Part shown: in pieces, positions 52,745 through 61,205 of the stretch | How the letters are laid out: each line of letters opens with the position of its first letter | How positions within the stretch are numbered: position 1 is the first letter of the stretch | Assembly: GCF_003054225.1 (NCBI RefSeq) | Contig: NZ_QBKQ01000002.1 | Span: 620,001 to 684,000 of the forward strand | From: Christiangramia gaetbulicola | Lineage (GTDB): Bacteria > Bacteroidota > Bacteroidia > Flavobacteriales > Flavobacteriaceae | DNA: 64,000 nucleotides | Reading direction: 5' to 3' | Translations under genes and position numbers: made by a program | The notes under the pieces: generated by a model | The model's input: only the letters and a program-made list of their open reading frames with translations | Databases searched by the model: none | What the model was told of the DNA's origin: nothing

Positions 52745-54076
52745 ATGCTGATTGAATTTTCAGTCCGAAACTTTAAAACCTTCAAAGAGAAGGCTACTTT
52801 AAGTTTAGTCGCTTCCAATTACGACAAAGATACTAGAGAGCAAGAGAACATCTCTATAGATAAAAAATTTAATCTTCGCTTATTAAAAAGCGCTGTGATT
52901 TATGGTGCTAATGCAAGTGGAAAAAGTAAATTTTTAGAAGCCTTAATGTTTATGAGGAGTTTTGCTAATTCTTCTTCTAAAGATAGTCAAAAAGGTGATA
53001 AAATCAATGTCGTTCCATTCAGATTGAATTCGGAGACAGAAAAAGAACCTAGTGAATTTGAGGTTATTTTTTCTAAAGAGAATGAGATGTACAGGTATGG
53101 TTTTGAAGTAGACTCAAACGAAGTGATTTCGGAATGGTTATACCATAAACCTAAAACAAAAGAAATTGAACTTTTTTATAGAGATTATCAAGATTTTGAG
53201 ATTCATCCTAAAAAATTTAAAAAAGGAAACCTCGCTGTAAAGGAAGGATTGATTAGAAATAATTCTTTATTATTATCACTTGCTGCTCAATTAAATGATG
53301 AAATTGCTATCAAGGTAATCGAGTGGTTTAAGAGTCTTAAAACTATCTCAGGCTTACGAGAAGAGGGTTATGAAGGCTATACAATGCATAAAACTAAAAA
53401 TGCAGAGCATAGAAGGAAAATTTTGGACCTTTTAAAGGCTGCTGATTTGGGAATTCAAGATATTAAGCTTCAAATGCTTGAGCCAGAGAAATTACCAAAT
53501 GATATGCCTAAAGAATTAAAAGAAAAGATCCTTAAAGAAATTCAGGAAGATGATGCAGAGTTCTTTTCAGACATTCTCACGTTTCATAAAAAATATGATG
53601 ATTTAAATAATGTTGTTGAAACGGAGACTTTTTCTATGGATAAAGATGAGTCATCAGGAACAAAAAAGTTTTTTGCACTCACAGGACCGATTCTGGATGT
53701 ATTGGAAAATGGTTACACTCTAGTAGTGGATGAATTAGACTCAAAATTACATCCTAATCTAGTTTGTAAAATTGTTTCCTTATTCAACTCAACTGATTTA
53801 AATCCAAGAAATGCTCAGTTAATTTTTAATACTCAGGATACAAACTTATTAAATTCAGGACTTTTTAGAAGAGATCAAATTTGGTTCACTGAAAAAAATA
53901 AATTTGGAGAAGGTAAATTGTTCTCATTAGCTGATTTTAAATCTGAAGATGTAAGAAAAAATGAAGCTTTTGAAGATAATTATATCCGTGGTAAATATGG
54001 AGCTGTTCCTTATCTTAATTTGTTCGAAAATTTAATTCATAAAGATCTTTTTGTAGCCAATGAAAATGAAAAATAA
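52745..54076 (+). CDS. Cassette 22: RloA-like AAA15-family ATPase
   Basis: 443 residues. LIEFSVRNFKTFKEKATLSL opens an SMC/ABC-like ATPase head, Walker A is GANASGKS at residues 54-61, the signature-like KDESSGTKKFFAL follows, then Walker B LVVDELDSKLHP, and QLIFNTQDTNLL is the His-switch region with Gln-Asp. RloA/RloB pairs belong to phage-defence loci and to type I restriction islands, where they act as abortive infection modules. It overlaps rloB by 17 bases. Confidence 0.85.
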   Translation: MLIEFSVRNFKTFKEKATLSLVASNYDKDTREQENISIDKKFNLRLLKSAVIYGANASGKSKFLEALMFMRSFANSSSKDSQKGDKINVVPFRLNSETEKEPSEFEVIFSKENEMYRYGFEVDSNEVISEWLYHKPKTKEIELFYRDYQDFEIHPKKFKKGNLAVKEGLIRNNSLLLSLAAQLNDEIAIKVIEWFKSLKTISGLREEGYEGYTMHKTKNAEHRRKILDLLKAADLGIQDIKLQMLEPEKLPNDMPKELKEKILKEIQEDDAEFFSDILTFHKKYDDLNNVVETETFSMDKDESSGTKKFFALTGPILDVLENGYTLVVDELDSKLHPNLVCKIVSLFNSTDLNPRNAQLIFNTQDTNLLNSGLFRRDQIWFTEKNKFGEGKLFSLADFKSEDVRKNEAFEDNYIRGKYGAVPYLNLFENLIHKDLFVANENEK

Positions 54077-54761
54077 AAAAGCTCTACAGAAAGAGGCGAG
54101 AGAAAAGCATAGGAAATTTTTAAGGAGAAACAGAAAAGATGAACCCGAGTTAGAGAGAAATAAACCTTCAAAATATGAAAAGCCTACAATTCTAATTGTA
54201 TGCGAGGGCAAGAATACCGAACCATCCTATTTTAGACAATTTAAACTAACGACTGCCGAAGTTAAACCAATTGGAGAAGGATTTAATACAGTTACGTTAG
54301 TAAATAGAGCAATAGAGTTATCACAAAAAGGATATGACCAAGTATGGTGCGTTTTTGATAAGGATGACTTTCCAGATACAGATTTTAATAATGCTATTCA
54401 AATTGCAAAAACTCAAAATTTTGGAGTAGCATATTCTAATCAAGCCTTCGAATATTGGATTTTACTACATTTTGATGACCATCAGGGTGGTGGGATGCAC
54501 AGGAATCAATACGATGAGAAAATAAATAATCATTTAAAAAATTTTGGATTAAGTTATGATGGCCAAAATTCAAAAGTTATTACAGAAGAAATTTTTGATC
54601 TACTAGAATCAATTGATGAAAAGTTCGAAAAGGACAGAAAAACTTTAGCAATAGAAAGAGCCAAGAGAATTTATAATAGATTAAGTAATATCAGTCCAGC
54701 AAAAGAAGAGTCTTCTACTACTGTTTTTAAATTAGTAGAAGAATTAAATAAATATATATAG
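54060..54761 (+). CDS. Cassette 22: RloB-like protein
   Basis: 233 residues. ILIVCEGKNTEPSYFRQF is the TOPRIM-like RloB hallmark (EGxxTE-x-Y), followed by VWCVFDKDDFPDTDF (acidic pair) and VAYSNQAFEYWILLHF. RloB is the predicted nuclease partner of RloA. The N-terminal ~45 residues are highly charged. The start at 54060 lies in the end of rloA, so translation is coupled. Confidence 0.86.
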   Translation: MKMKNKKALQKEAREKHRKFLRRNRKDEPELERNKPSKYEKPTILIVCEGKNTEPSYFRQFKLTTAEVKPIGEGFNTVTLVNRAIELSQKGYDQVWCVFDKDDFPDTDFNNAIQIAKTQNFGVAYSNQAFEYWILLHFDDHQGGGMHRNQYDEKINNHLKNFGLSYDGQNSKVITEEIFDLLESIDEKFEKDRKTLAIERAKRIYNRLSNISPAKEESSTTVFKLVEELNKYI

Positions 54762-54792
54762 TCTACAACAAACCCAATCCGCGCCAGCCTAT

Positions 54793-54917
54793 AACAACGG
54801 TTCATCGCCAATAAGCGGCACCGTTAGAAAGAAAATAATTAACTTGACCAACAAACCAATACTAAGCCGACAAATCCGCGTCCCGCACTCCGCCAACTGG
54901 CGATAACCGAGACCGTT
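54793..54917 (+). repeat. attC-like site 22
   Basis: Closes the RloAB cassette: start GTTATAGGCAAGCGC (52621), reversed end GTTATAGGCTGGCGC, although its left neighbour is the divergent site. Confidence 0.92.
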
Positions 54918-54927
54918 GCCACGCATT

Positions 54928-55530
54928 TTGAAGAAAGTAAACTACATATCATTAATAATCGGACTATTAGTTCAAACAGTTTTCTCCCAGGTAAACAATA
55001 ATCTAGGATTTTCAGAAGCACCTGATTCAGAAAAAATCTATAAAACTGAAATAGATAATTATCAAAAAGTTCTCCTAGTTCAGACTGACAATAATAAATA
55101 TTCTGGATTTGTGATAAATAAGGTTTGGAAACAAAAAAGGCATAAAAAGACAAATGATTCTTTGATCCAGAAGATTAAAATTCCAAATAAAGAAGTAAAG
55201 GAATTAATGACAAAATTGAACAAAAACGGATTTGAATCATTGATTGACTGCTATGAAATTGAAAATTGTATTTCTGGATTGGATGGAACAACTATTACGT
55301 TTTCTTTTCAGAATTCGGATAAAAGTAATAACGCATCATATTGGGAATTAAATTCAGACTATTATTACAAACAGAACAAGGTTGAATTACCAGGTGAAGT
55401 TTTAAAAGCAAGAAAAATCTATAAAATCATTAATGATAAATATGATTTAGAAAATACCTTTTCAACATTTTTAGATAGACTTCCTAAAGGAGAATATTCT
55501 TATGGAATGCTAATTATGACAAAAAAGTAA
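54928..55530 (+). CDS. Cassette 23: exported protein of unknown function
   Basis: About 200 residues from a TTG at 54928, which starts a signal peptide (KKVNYISLIIGLLVQTVFSQ); no ATG is available. The mature part is mixed alpha/beta with two Cys in IDCYEIENCISGLDG (a likely disulfide loop) and a C-terminal LPKGEYSYGMLI. Family unknown. Confidence 0.6.
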   Translation: MKKVNYISLIIGLLVQTVFSQVNNNLGFSEAPDSEKIYKTEIDNYQKVLLVQTDNNKYSGFVINKVWKQKRHKKTNDSLIQKIKIPNKEVKELMTKLNKNGFESLIDCYEIENCISGLDGTTITFSFQNSDKSNNASYWELNSDYYYKQNKVELPGEVLKARKIYKIINDKYDLENTFSTFLDRLPKGEYSYGMLIMTKK

Positions 55531-55543
55531 CAAAACGCGAGGC

Positions 55544-55668
55544 AACAACGGTTCATCGCCAATAGACGGCAGCGTTAGAAAGAAAATAATTAACTTGACC
55601 AACAAACCAATACTAAGCCGACAAATCCGCGTCCCGTACTCCGCCTACTGGCGATAACCGAGACCGTT
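55544..55668 (+). repeat. attC-like site 23
   Basis: Closes cassette 23: start GTTGCCACGCATTTTG (54915), reversed end GTTGCCTCGCGTTTTG. The left part reads AATAGACGGCAGC. Confidence 0.9.
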
Positions 55669-55705
55669 GTGATGCTATTGTTTACAAAGATTCTAATCCC
55701 ATTTT

Positions 55706-56362
55706 ATGATAAATAGGTTTATAGAAAGAACAAATACCAATAAATTTTACAATGACTGTAATTTTTATCTTGAATCTAAAAAGTTAATAACCTCCGAAAA
55801 GAGATTAGAGGTAGTTTATTCAATTAACCAAAACAGTTATGATATTCCTATCGAATATGAAGAATGGAAAATAACTTGTGATGGATATGTAAAAAGCGAA
55901 AACCTAGATAATAGATTTTTCATGCCATATGTAAAAATGGCAATTTTGGATAAACATCCATCACTTTGGAACTTTACAGAAAAGAAATTTAAATGTTATA
56001 TAACTGGTATTCCTACTGATCTTAGAGAATTTTATGGGAATCTATTGATAGAACTGGAAAATGCCTCAGGCAATTGGATTAAGTTAACTGATCTTTTTTG
56101 GAATTTTGAGGATTATTTCAAAAATGAAAAGAAGAAATACAAAGAAATTCCAGAGCCTTTATTAGATGTAATAAAAAAAGCTTGTGAAGATTACGATCTA
56201 AGTTTTGAAATTAAAGAAGAAATTTCGATGCAAGAAGGAGCAAATTATAAGAAAGATCTGGGATTGCTAATTTTTGGAAATGAGATCGTAAGTCCTCATT
56301 CTTTTTATTTAAAACAACCATACATAATTGCTGATTCATTTGAGGCGATTCGTGTGAAGTAA
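55706..56362 (+). CDS. Cassette 24: soluble protein of unknown function
   Basis: 218 residues, no signal or membrane segment; aromatic-rich (YDIPIEYEEWKITCDGYVK, then ASGNWIKLTDLFWNFEDYF). It may be a small ligand-binding or immunity-like protein, but no family is recognised. One gene per cassette, with a 37-base leader. Confidence 0.6.
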   Translation: MINRFIERTNTNKFYNDCNFYLESKKLITSEKRLEVVYSINQNSYDIPIEYEEWKITCDGYVKSENLDNRFFMPYVKMAILDKHPSLWNFTEKKFKCYITGIPTDLREFYGNLLIELENASGNWIKLTDLFWNFEDYFKNEKKKYKEIPEPLLDVIKKACEDYDLSFEIKEEISMQEGANYKKDLGLLIFGNEIVSPHSFYLKQPYIIADSFEAIRVK

Positions 56363-56378
56363 CAAAACAACAGCACAC

Positions 56379-56503
56379 AACAACGGTTCATCGCCAATAA
56401 GCGGCACCGTTAGTAAGAAAATAATTAACTTGACCAACAAACTAATACTAAGCCGACAAATCCGCGTACCTTACTCCGCCAACTGGCGATAACCGAGACC
56501 GTT
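56379..56503 (+). repeat. attC-like site 24
   Basis: Closes cassette 24: start GTTGTGATGCTATTGTTT (55666), reversed end GTTGTGTGCTGTTGTTT; the start arm has one extra A. Confidence 0.86.
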
Positions 56504-56523
56504 GGCACTAATTTGAACAGACA

Positions 56524-57237
56524 ATGAAACTAAAATTTGGAATTTTCGTTTTACTATTAACTTTGAGTTTTCAAAGTTGTACCAAAGAAGAGGATGACCT
56601 AATTAGTCAAAATTGCGAAACCGATTGTACAGAAATTATTGGGAGGTTGATGACTGACAATGGAAATGTTCCGATAGTAAATCACACAATTACAGTTATT
56701 TGGGACAACACAAATTTTGGTTCTGGAATCGTAAGAACAAAAGCAACTACAAAAACTGATAATAATGGTGAATTTCAATTAAAGTTTTTTATTCGTGATG
56801 ATGAATTAACTGATGGGATTCATAGAATGTATTATGAAAAATTAGATGAAAATGAGTTTCTTCGAGCAGATTTAAATGGAATTTCGATATTTCCAACTAT
56901 TCGTGATACTACTATGACGCGGAATCACAATATTCCAAAAAAGGCATTTTTAGATTTAACTATATCAAATCTTGAGGATTTTCAGCAAGGTGATTATTTC
57001 TCAACAAATTTGAATTTCTTAAACCCTATTGGGTTTTCTCAATCTATCGATGGAGCAATTCATCCATGGTCAAACGAATCTGAAAACAATAGACTAATTG
57101 AGATTGCTGCAAATCAACCTGTAATTATAGAAATTGTAAGGAAAATAAATGGTGAATACGTTAGAGAGAATGACACCATACTTGTTAGAGAAGGCAATAC
57201 ATCGAATTATACAATAGATTTTAATAACTCAAACTAG
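56524..57237 (+). CDS. Cassette 25: lipoprotein with Ig-like regulatory domain
   Basis: 237 residues. Lipoprotein signal FGIFVLLLTLSFQSC. Residues ~40-110 look like a carboxypeptidase-regulatory/transthyretin-like sandwich (GRLMTDNGNVPIVNHTITVI, then TKTDNNGEFQLKFFI). The rest is beta-rich. Probably outer-membrane anchored. Function unknown. Confidence 0.7.
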   Translation: MKLKFGIFVLLLTLSFQSCTKEEDDLISQNCETDCTEIIGRLMTDNGNVPIVNHTITVIWDNTNFGSGIVRTKATTKTDNNGEFQLKFFIRDDELTDGIHRMYYEKLDENEFLRADLNGISIFPTIRDTTMTRNHNIPKKAFLDLTISNLEDFQQGDYFSTNLNFLNPIGFSQSIDGAIHPWSNESENNRLIEIAANQPVIIEIVRKINGEYVRENDTILVREGNTSNYTIDFNNSN

Positions 57238-57241
57238 TGCC

Positions 57242-57366
57242 AACACCGCTTCATCGCAAATAACGGGTGTTGCCGAAAAAGTGTAATTTAGAAAACCAAG
57301 AGACAAAAACGGTAAGCCGACAAGTCCGCATCCCTACTCCCGTAACTTGCGATAAGCGAAACCGTT
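57242..57366 (+). repeat. Variant attC-like site 25
   Basis: 125 bases but with many substitutions. Left AAC-AC-CGCTT-C-ATCGC pairs with GCGAT-AAGCG-AAACC-GTT, and ACGGG with CCCGT: stem changes are compensated on the other side. Closes cassette 25: start GTTGGCACTAATTTGA (56501), reversed end GTTGGCACTAGTTTGA. Confidence 0.88.
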
Positions 57367-57511
57367 GTGCGCAAGCTAAAGATTTGTCATTTCCTGATTA
57401 AGTATAATTTTATTTTTTACAGATTTCTCCCCATTTTTCAAGCAATAAAATTTGACTATTTTGAAACAATTACCTGGAATTATAAACACTTCTTAGTTTT
57501 AAAATTTTCAC
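57367..57511 (+). other. Cassette 26 leader
   Basis: A 145-base AT-rich non-coding leader, longer than most in the array. It has room for a promoter but I see no clear one. Confidence 0.35.
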
Positions 57512-58708
57512 ATGCTTGAAAAAACAGTTTTAAGGTATACGGGTTCTGATTTAAATTCATTCAATAAAGGAATTTTAGCTGAAGCTATATTATTCTATGA
57601 TAAAGTAATTGTGACTTGCGGGTTTCCAGATTTAGAAAATTTTTTAAACGAAGTTGGTTATAGTGATTTGCAATTATTAACGGATAATAGTATGATAGAA
57701 CTTATCATTGATTTAGATACCCCTATTTGTGCCACCTATAAAAACTCTTATGGGTTACCTGAATCTGATTTTGATTTTTATAGACATTTTCCCAAAAGCG
57801 ATCCTAAGGAAGTTTTGGAAAATACATTTGAAAAATGTTTCGGGAAGAACAAGAAAAATTCTACTCTCATCGATAAAATATCTACAACGAGATTTGAACA
57901 GATCATTCATGAACAACCAGTTGAATTTGTAACATCTTTAAAAAGAAAAATTGTCGAAAATGGTTTTGGAACAAAGATCTGCCGTAAGGTAACTGATTAT
58001 TTTAATCCTCCTATATCAACACCAGAAGTGTTTAACTATAGATTCCAATTCGGAGAATATGGTATTATAGGTACATCTCCAATTAAAGAAAATATTTCAA
58101 TAAACCTTCCTTCTAGAATTGATGGAAAAGAAAATTTTCATTTTCTACCAGGTTCCTTTCTTACACTTATATTGGATACAGCTTATACAATTGAAATTAG
58201 TACACGTTATAAAGGTAGTCTTAGAGGTACAACTTTAGGTGCAATATGCACTAAAGAATTTTTTTTGAATAGTCTTACAAAAATTCAAAATGATATAAAA
58301 GAATTTGACTTATTTGTTAATAATACTATTACTGGATTAGCAAATTTAAAGGGAGCTATTAATTCTGGAGATAAAACTCTTAAAGATATTGTACCAATCT
58401 TTCAAAAAAAAGATAAGTTTACTAAATGGGCTCATGAAATTCCCGCAGATGCAAAATTAATTAATGAATATATTAAGAGTATTCAGAAAAGTTCATGGTT
58501 AGACAAACTTCCATACAAAACGGGTAAATTTATCATATTTTCATCAGCTGGATTAGCTATGGAACCAATCACTACCGCATTAGGAATGCCTGGGGTAGGA
58601 ACAATAGGAGGTCTTGCTTTAAGTGCAATTGACACTTTTATTTTAGGAAAAATTGCCTCTGGTTGGAAACCTGACATTTACATAGATGAAGTTAAAAATA
58701 AAATCTGA
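57512..58708 (+). CDS. Cassette 26: large protein of unknown function
   Basis: 398 residues. The bulk is soluble; the C-terminal ~55 residues have glycine-rich hydrophobic segments (FIIFSSAGLAMEPITTALGM, then GTIGGLALSAIDTFILGKIA) that could insert in a membrane. The N-terminal region (LRYTGSDLNSFNKGILAEAI) has no recognised motif. Such tails occur in pore-forming defence effectors, but this is only a resemblance. Confidence 0.6.
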   Translation: MLEKTVLRYTGSDLNSFNKGILAEAILFYDKVIVTCGFPDLENFLNEVGYSDLQLLTDNSMIELIIDLDTPICATYKNSYGLPESDFDFYRHFPKSDPKEVLENTFEKCFGKNKKNSTLIDKISTTRFEQIIHEQPVEFVTSLKRKIVENGFGTKICRKVTDYFNPPISTPEVFNYRFQFGEYGIIGTSPIKENISINLPSRIDGKENFHFLPGSFLTLILDTAYTIEISTRYKGSLRGTTLGAICTKEFFLNSLTKIQNDIKEFDLFVNNTITGLANLKGAINSGDKTLKDIVPIFQKKDKFTKWAHEIPADAKLINEYIKSIQKSSWLDKLPYKTGKFIIFSSAGLAMEPITTALGMPGVGTIGGLALSAIDTFILGKIASGWKPDIYIDEVKNKI

Positions 58709-58749
58709 CGAATAATCTTTTATTGTGATAGAGAAATTAGCCAGCGCAC

Positions 58750-58874
58750 AACAACGGTTCATCGCCAATAAGCGGTACCGTTAGTAAGAAAATAATTAAC
58801 TTGACCAACAAAACAACACTAAGCCGACAAATCCGCGTCCCCTACTCCGCCAACTGGCGATAACCGAGACCGTT
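58750..58874 (+). repeat. attC-like site 26
   Basis: Closes cassette 26: start GTTGTGCGCAAGCTAA (57364), reversed end GTTGTGCGCTGGCTAA. Confidence 0.92.
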
Positions 58875-59002
58875 GCAAACAAGAACAACTTCAAAATTTT
58901 AGGTAAAAAGAAAATTATAAAAAGTAAATCGTAGATTGCTATAAATTCAAATTAGCAGACAACCAACTTTAGAGTCGCTTAGACGTATTTTAAATTTAGA
59001 TT

Positions 59003-59488
59003 ATGAAAAAATGGAGTTTTCAAGTAAAAAATAGTCCTATTGAGATTCGCCAAAAGTTAGAATCTTCTATTGGGAACGCGAACAGATTTGTACTCAATAT
59101 CAATGATAATAAACAAAATCTGGTAAACTTTAAAATTCGTAAACGCCTTTTACTTCCATTTGAGATAAACACACAAAATAATATTATCGTAAATGGAAAA
59201 ATAAAAAAAACTAATCCAAGAAAAGGTACAGGTGTAGAAGTCTCGTTTTCTCAACATCCTTTATCAAAGTTATTAATGTACGGACATATAATTTTAGGTT
59301 TAGGTTTTTTAGCTGCTATAATTCTAGAATACAGCAACAATTCTTATACATACCTAATTGCAGGAATATTATTGACTATAGGTACATTTTTAGGCTTTCA
59401 ACTTAAAATGAATTTTGATAAAAATGTTGAGGAATACAAAAAATTGATTTCTGAGATATTAGGTCAAAAAATGAACTATTCGAAATAG
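59003..59488 (+). CDS. Cassette 27: two-helix membrane protein
   Basis: 161 residues. A cytosolic N-terminal ~85 residues (SFQVKNSPIEIRQKLESSIG) precede two membrane helices (MYGHIILGLGFLAAIILEY and YLIAGILLTIGTFLGFQLK) and a short helical tail. No family is assigned. The 125 bases between the site and the start are non-coding. Confidence 0.62.
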   Translation: MKKWSFQVKNSPIEIRQKLESSIGNANRFVLNINDNKQNLVNFKIRKRLLLPFEINTQNNIIVNGKIKKTNPRKGTGVEVSFSQHPLSKLLMYGHIILGLGFLAAIILEYSNNSYTYLIAGILLTIGTFLGFQLKMNFDKNVEEYKKLISEILGQKMNYSK

Positions 59489-59525
59489 ATTTTCAAAAAA
59501 AGCTCGCAGTGTTGTTCCAGTTTAC

Positions 59526-59650
59526 AACAACGGTTCATCGCCAATAAGCGGCACCGTTAGCAAGAAAATAATTAACTTGACCAACAAACCAATACTAAGC
59601 CGACAACTCCGTGTCCCTTACTCCGCCAACTGGCGATAACCGAGACCGTT
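59526..59650 (+). repeat. attC-like site 27
   Basis: Closes cassette 27: start GTTGCAAACAAGAACAAC (58872), reversed end GTTGTAAACTGGAACAAC. Confidence 0.9.
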
Positions 59651-59738
59651 GTGAGTAATAATTTCAACAATGATCTTAGTTTAAGATTTAGAAATTAAAT
59701 TGAAATTATCTTAAACTCTTTTAAAAACAATAAATCCA

Positions 59739-60077
59739 ATGCAAGAAAGAATTAATCGTGTCAAGCAGGAAAGAAAATTAAAAGGTTTACGTTGGGCAGA
59801 TCTAGCAAAGGATTTACCAATTTCTGGAGAAGGTATCAGAATTGCATTTTATCGTAATAGTGTTGACCCATTATATTTAGATAAAATTGAAGAAACAATT
59901 GGATTAAAAAAATCGACACAAAAAGAAGAAAATATTAAAGAAGGTCAAAGATTCGAAGAGATAGTTGCGGAAAAAGTAATAGAAAAAATTCAACCCATAT
60001 TAGATGAACTTGTAAAGTCTAATTTTGAATTGAAAATGAAATTAGAGAAAATTGAGAACGAACTAAAAAGAAAATAA
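59739..60077 (+). CDS. Cassette 28: small HTH/coiled-coil protein
   Basis: 112 residues. Residues ~1-55 resemble an HTH (RINRVKQERKLKGLRWADLA, then GEGIRIAFYRNSVDPLYLDK), and the C-terminal ~50 residues form a charged coiled coil (EKIQPILDELVKSNFELKMK). Probably a dimeric DNA-binding regulator, as in phage or cassette control genes; target unknown. The only clear regulator-like protein in the array. Confidence 0.65.
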   Translation: MQERINRVKQERKLKGLRWADLAKDLPISGEGIRIAFYRNSVDPLYLDKIEETIGLKKSTQKEENIKEGQRFEEIVAEKVIEKIQPILDELVKSNFELKMKLEKIENELKRK

Positions 60078-60186
60078 AATGTCCTGATGTAGAATTCTGA
60101 TAGACATTTAAAAGAAAATATATATTCTATTTTGTAATAACTCTATTTATGTTCAATCACATTTTTAATTAGAAATTACTACTCAC

Positions 60187-60311
60187 AACAACGGTTCATC
60201 GCCAATAAGCGGCACCGTTAGTAAGAAAATAATTAACTTGACCAACCAACCAATACTAAGCCGACAAATCCGCGTCCCTTACTCCGCCAACTGGCGATAA
60301 CCGAGACCGTT
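60187..60311 (+). repeat. attC-like site 28
   Basis: Closes cassette 28: start GTTGTGAGTAATAATTTC (59648), reversed end GTTGTGAGTAGTAATTTC. Confidence 0.92.
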
Positions 60312-60339
60312 ATATGGCATTAACTAAAACAAGATCCAG

Positions 60340-61053
60340 ATGAAAACACTTCTACAGGTAATTTTATTTCTATTTATAAGTAATTCATTTGCTCAAAACA
60401 GTCCTTTTGAGAAATGGTCAGAACTTGCAGAAAAGGATCCTAGTCTACAGCCAGAATATGGAAATATTCAAAAAAATCAAGATCAACTTGAAAACGACCA
60501 ACAATTCTTAGATGATCTTCTAAATGAATATGATGGTGATTCTAAAAAGGCTAGTAAGAAAATGACGGAATTAGGTTTTCAATATCTTTATGAAAAACAA
60601 GATTTTATTACTGCAATGAGAAGGTTTAATCAAGCATTTTTAGTTGATTCTGACAATGCAGATATATATTACGGATACGGTTCAATTTATTTTAATCTAG
60701 GTGAATTAGATAAGGCAAGAGAACAATATGATAAAGGCTTAAAAATAGATTCTAAACATTCGGAGATTTTAACCGACTACGGAACAACTTATATGGGAGA
60801 TTTCTATCAAAATTTCGATACCGATAGAAAATTAGCCTTTCAAAAACTGGAACTTGCAAAAAGTTATTTAGACAAATCTTTAAAAATAGACGATAAAAAC
60901 TCGAATACTGTCTATAAGCTTTCGATAGTTAATATGTACTTAGATAACTGTAAAGAAGCCTGGAAATATTTAAAGAAGGCTAAGCAAATGAAAAATCCGA
61001 ATGTAACAGAAACTTATGAAAAGGAACTGATTACAAAATGTGGAAATAGTTAA
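60340..61053 (+). CDS. Cassette 29: exported TPR protein, short paralogue of cassette 14
   Basis: 237 residues, signal peptide (LLQVILFLFISNSFAQ), then TPR repeats nearly superimposable on those of the protein at 44311 (DPSLQPEYGNIQKNQDQ, AMRRFNQAFLVDSDNADIYY, EQYDKGLKIDSKHSEILTDY). It lacks the ~110-residue C-terminal beta domain. The two cassettes also share nearly the same start arm, so they descend from one cassette. The stop codon lies in the end arm. Confidence 0.8.
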   Translation: MKTLLQVILFLFISNSFAQNSPFEKWSELAEKDPSLQPEYGNIQKNQDQLENDQQFLDDLLNEYDGDSKKASKKMTELGFQYLYEKQDFITAMRRFNQAFLVDSDNADIYYGYGSIYFNLGELDKAREQYDKGLKIDSKHSEILTDYGTTYMGDFYQNFDTDRKLAFQKLELAKSYLDKSLKIDDKNSNTVYKLSIVNMYLDNCKEAWKYLKKAKQMKNPNVTETYEKELITKCGNS

Positions 61054-61061
61054 CGCCACAT

Positions 61062-61186
61062 AACAACGGTTCATCGCCAATAAGCGGCAGCGGTAGAAAG
61101 AAAATAATTAACTTGACCAACAACAAAATACTAAGCCGACAAACCCGCGTCCCTTACTCCGCCAACTGGCGATAACCGAGACCGTT
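61062..61186 (+). repeat. attC-like site 29
   Basis: Closes cassette 29: start GTTATATGGCATTAACT (60309), reversed end GTTATGTGGCGTTAACT. Confidence 0.9.
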
Positions 61187-61205
61187 GTGCATAATATTTT
61201 ACAGA

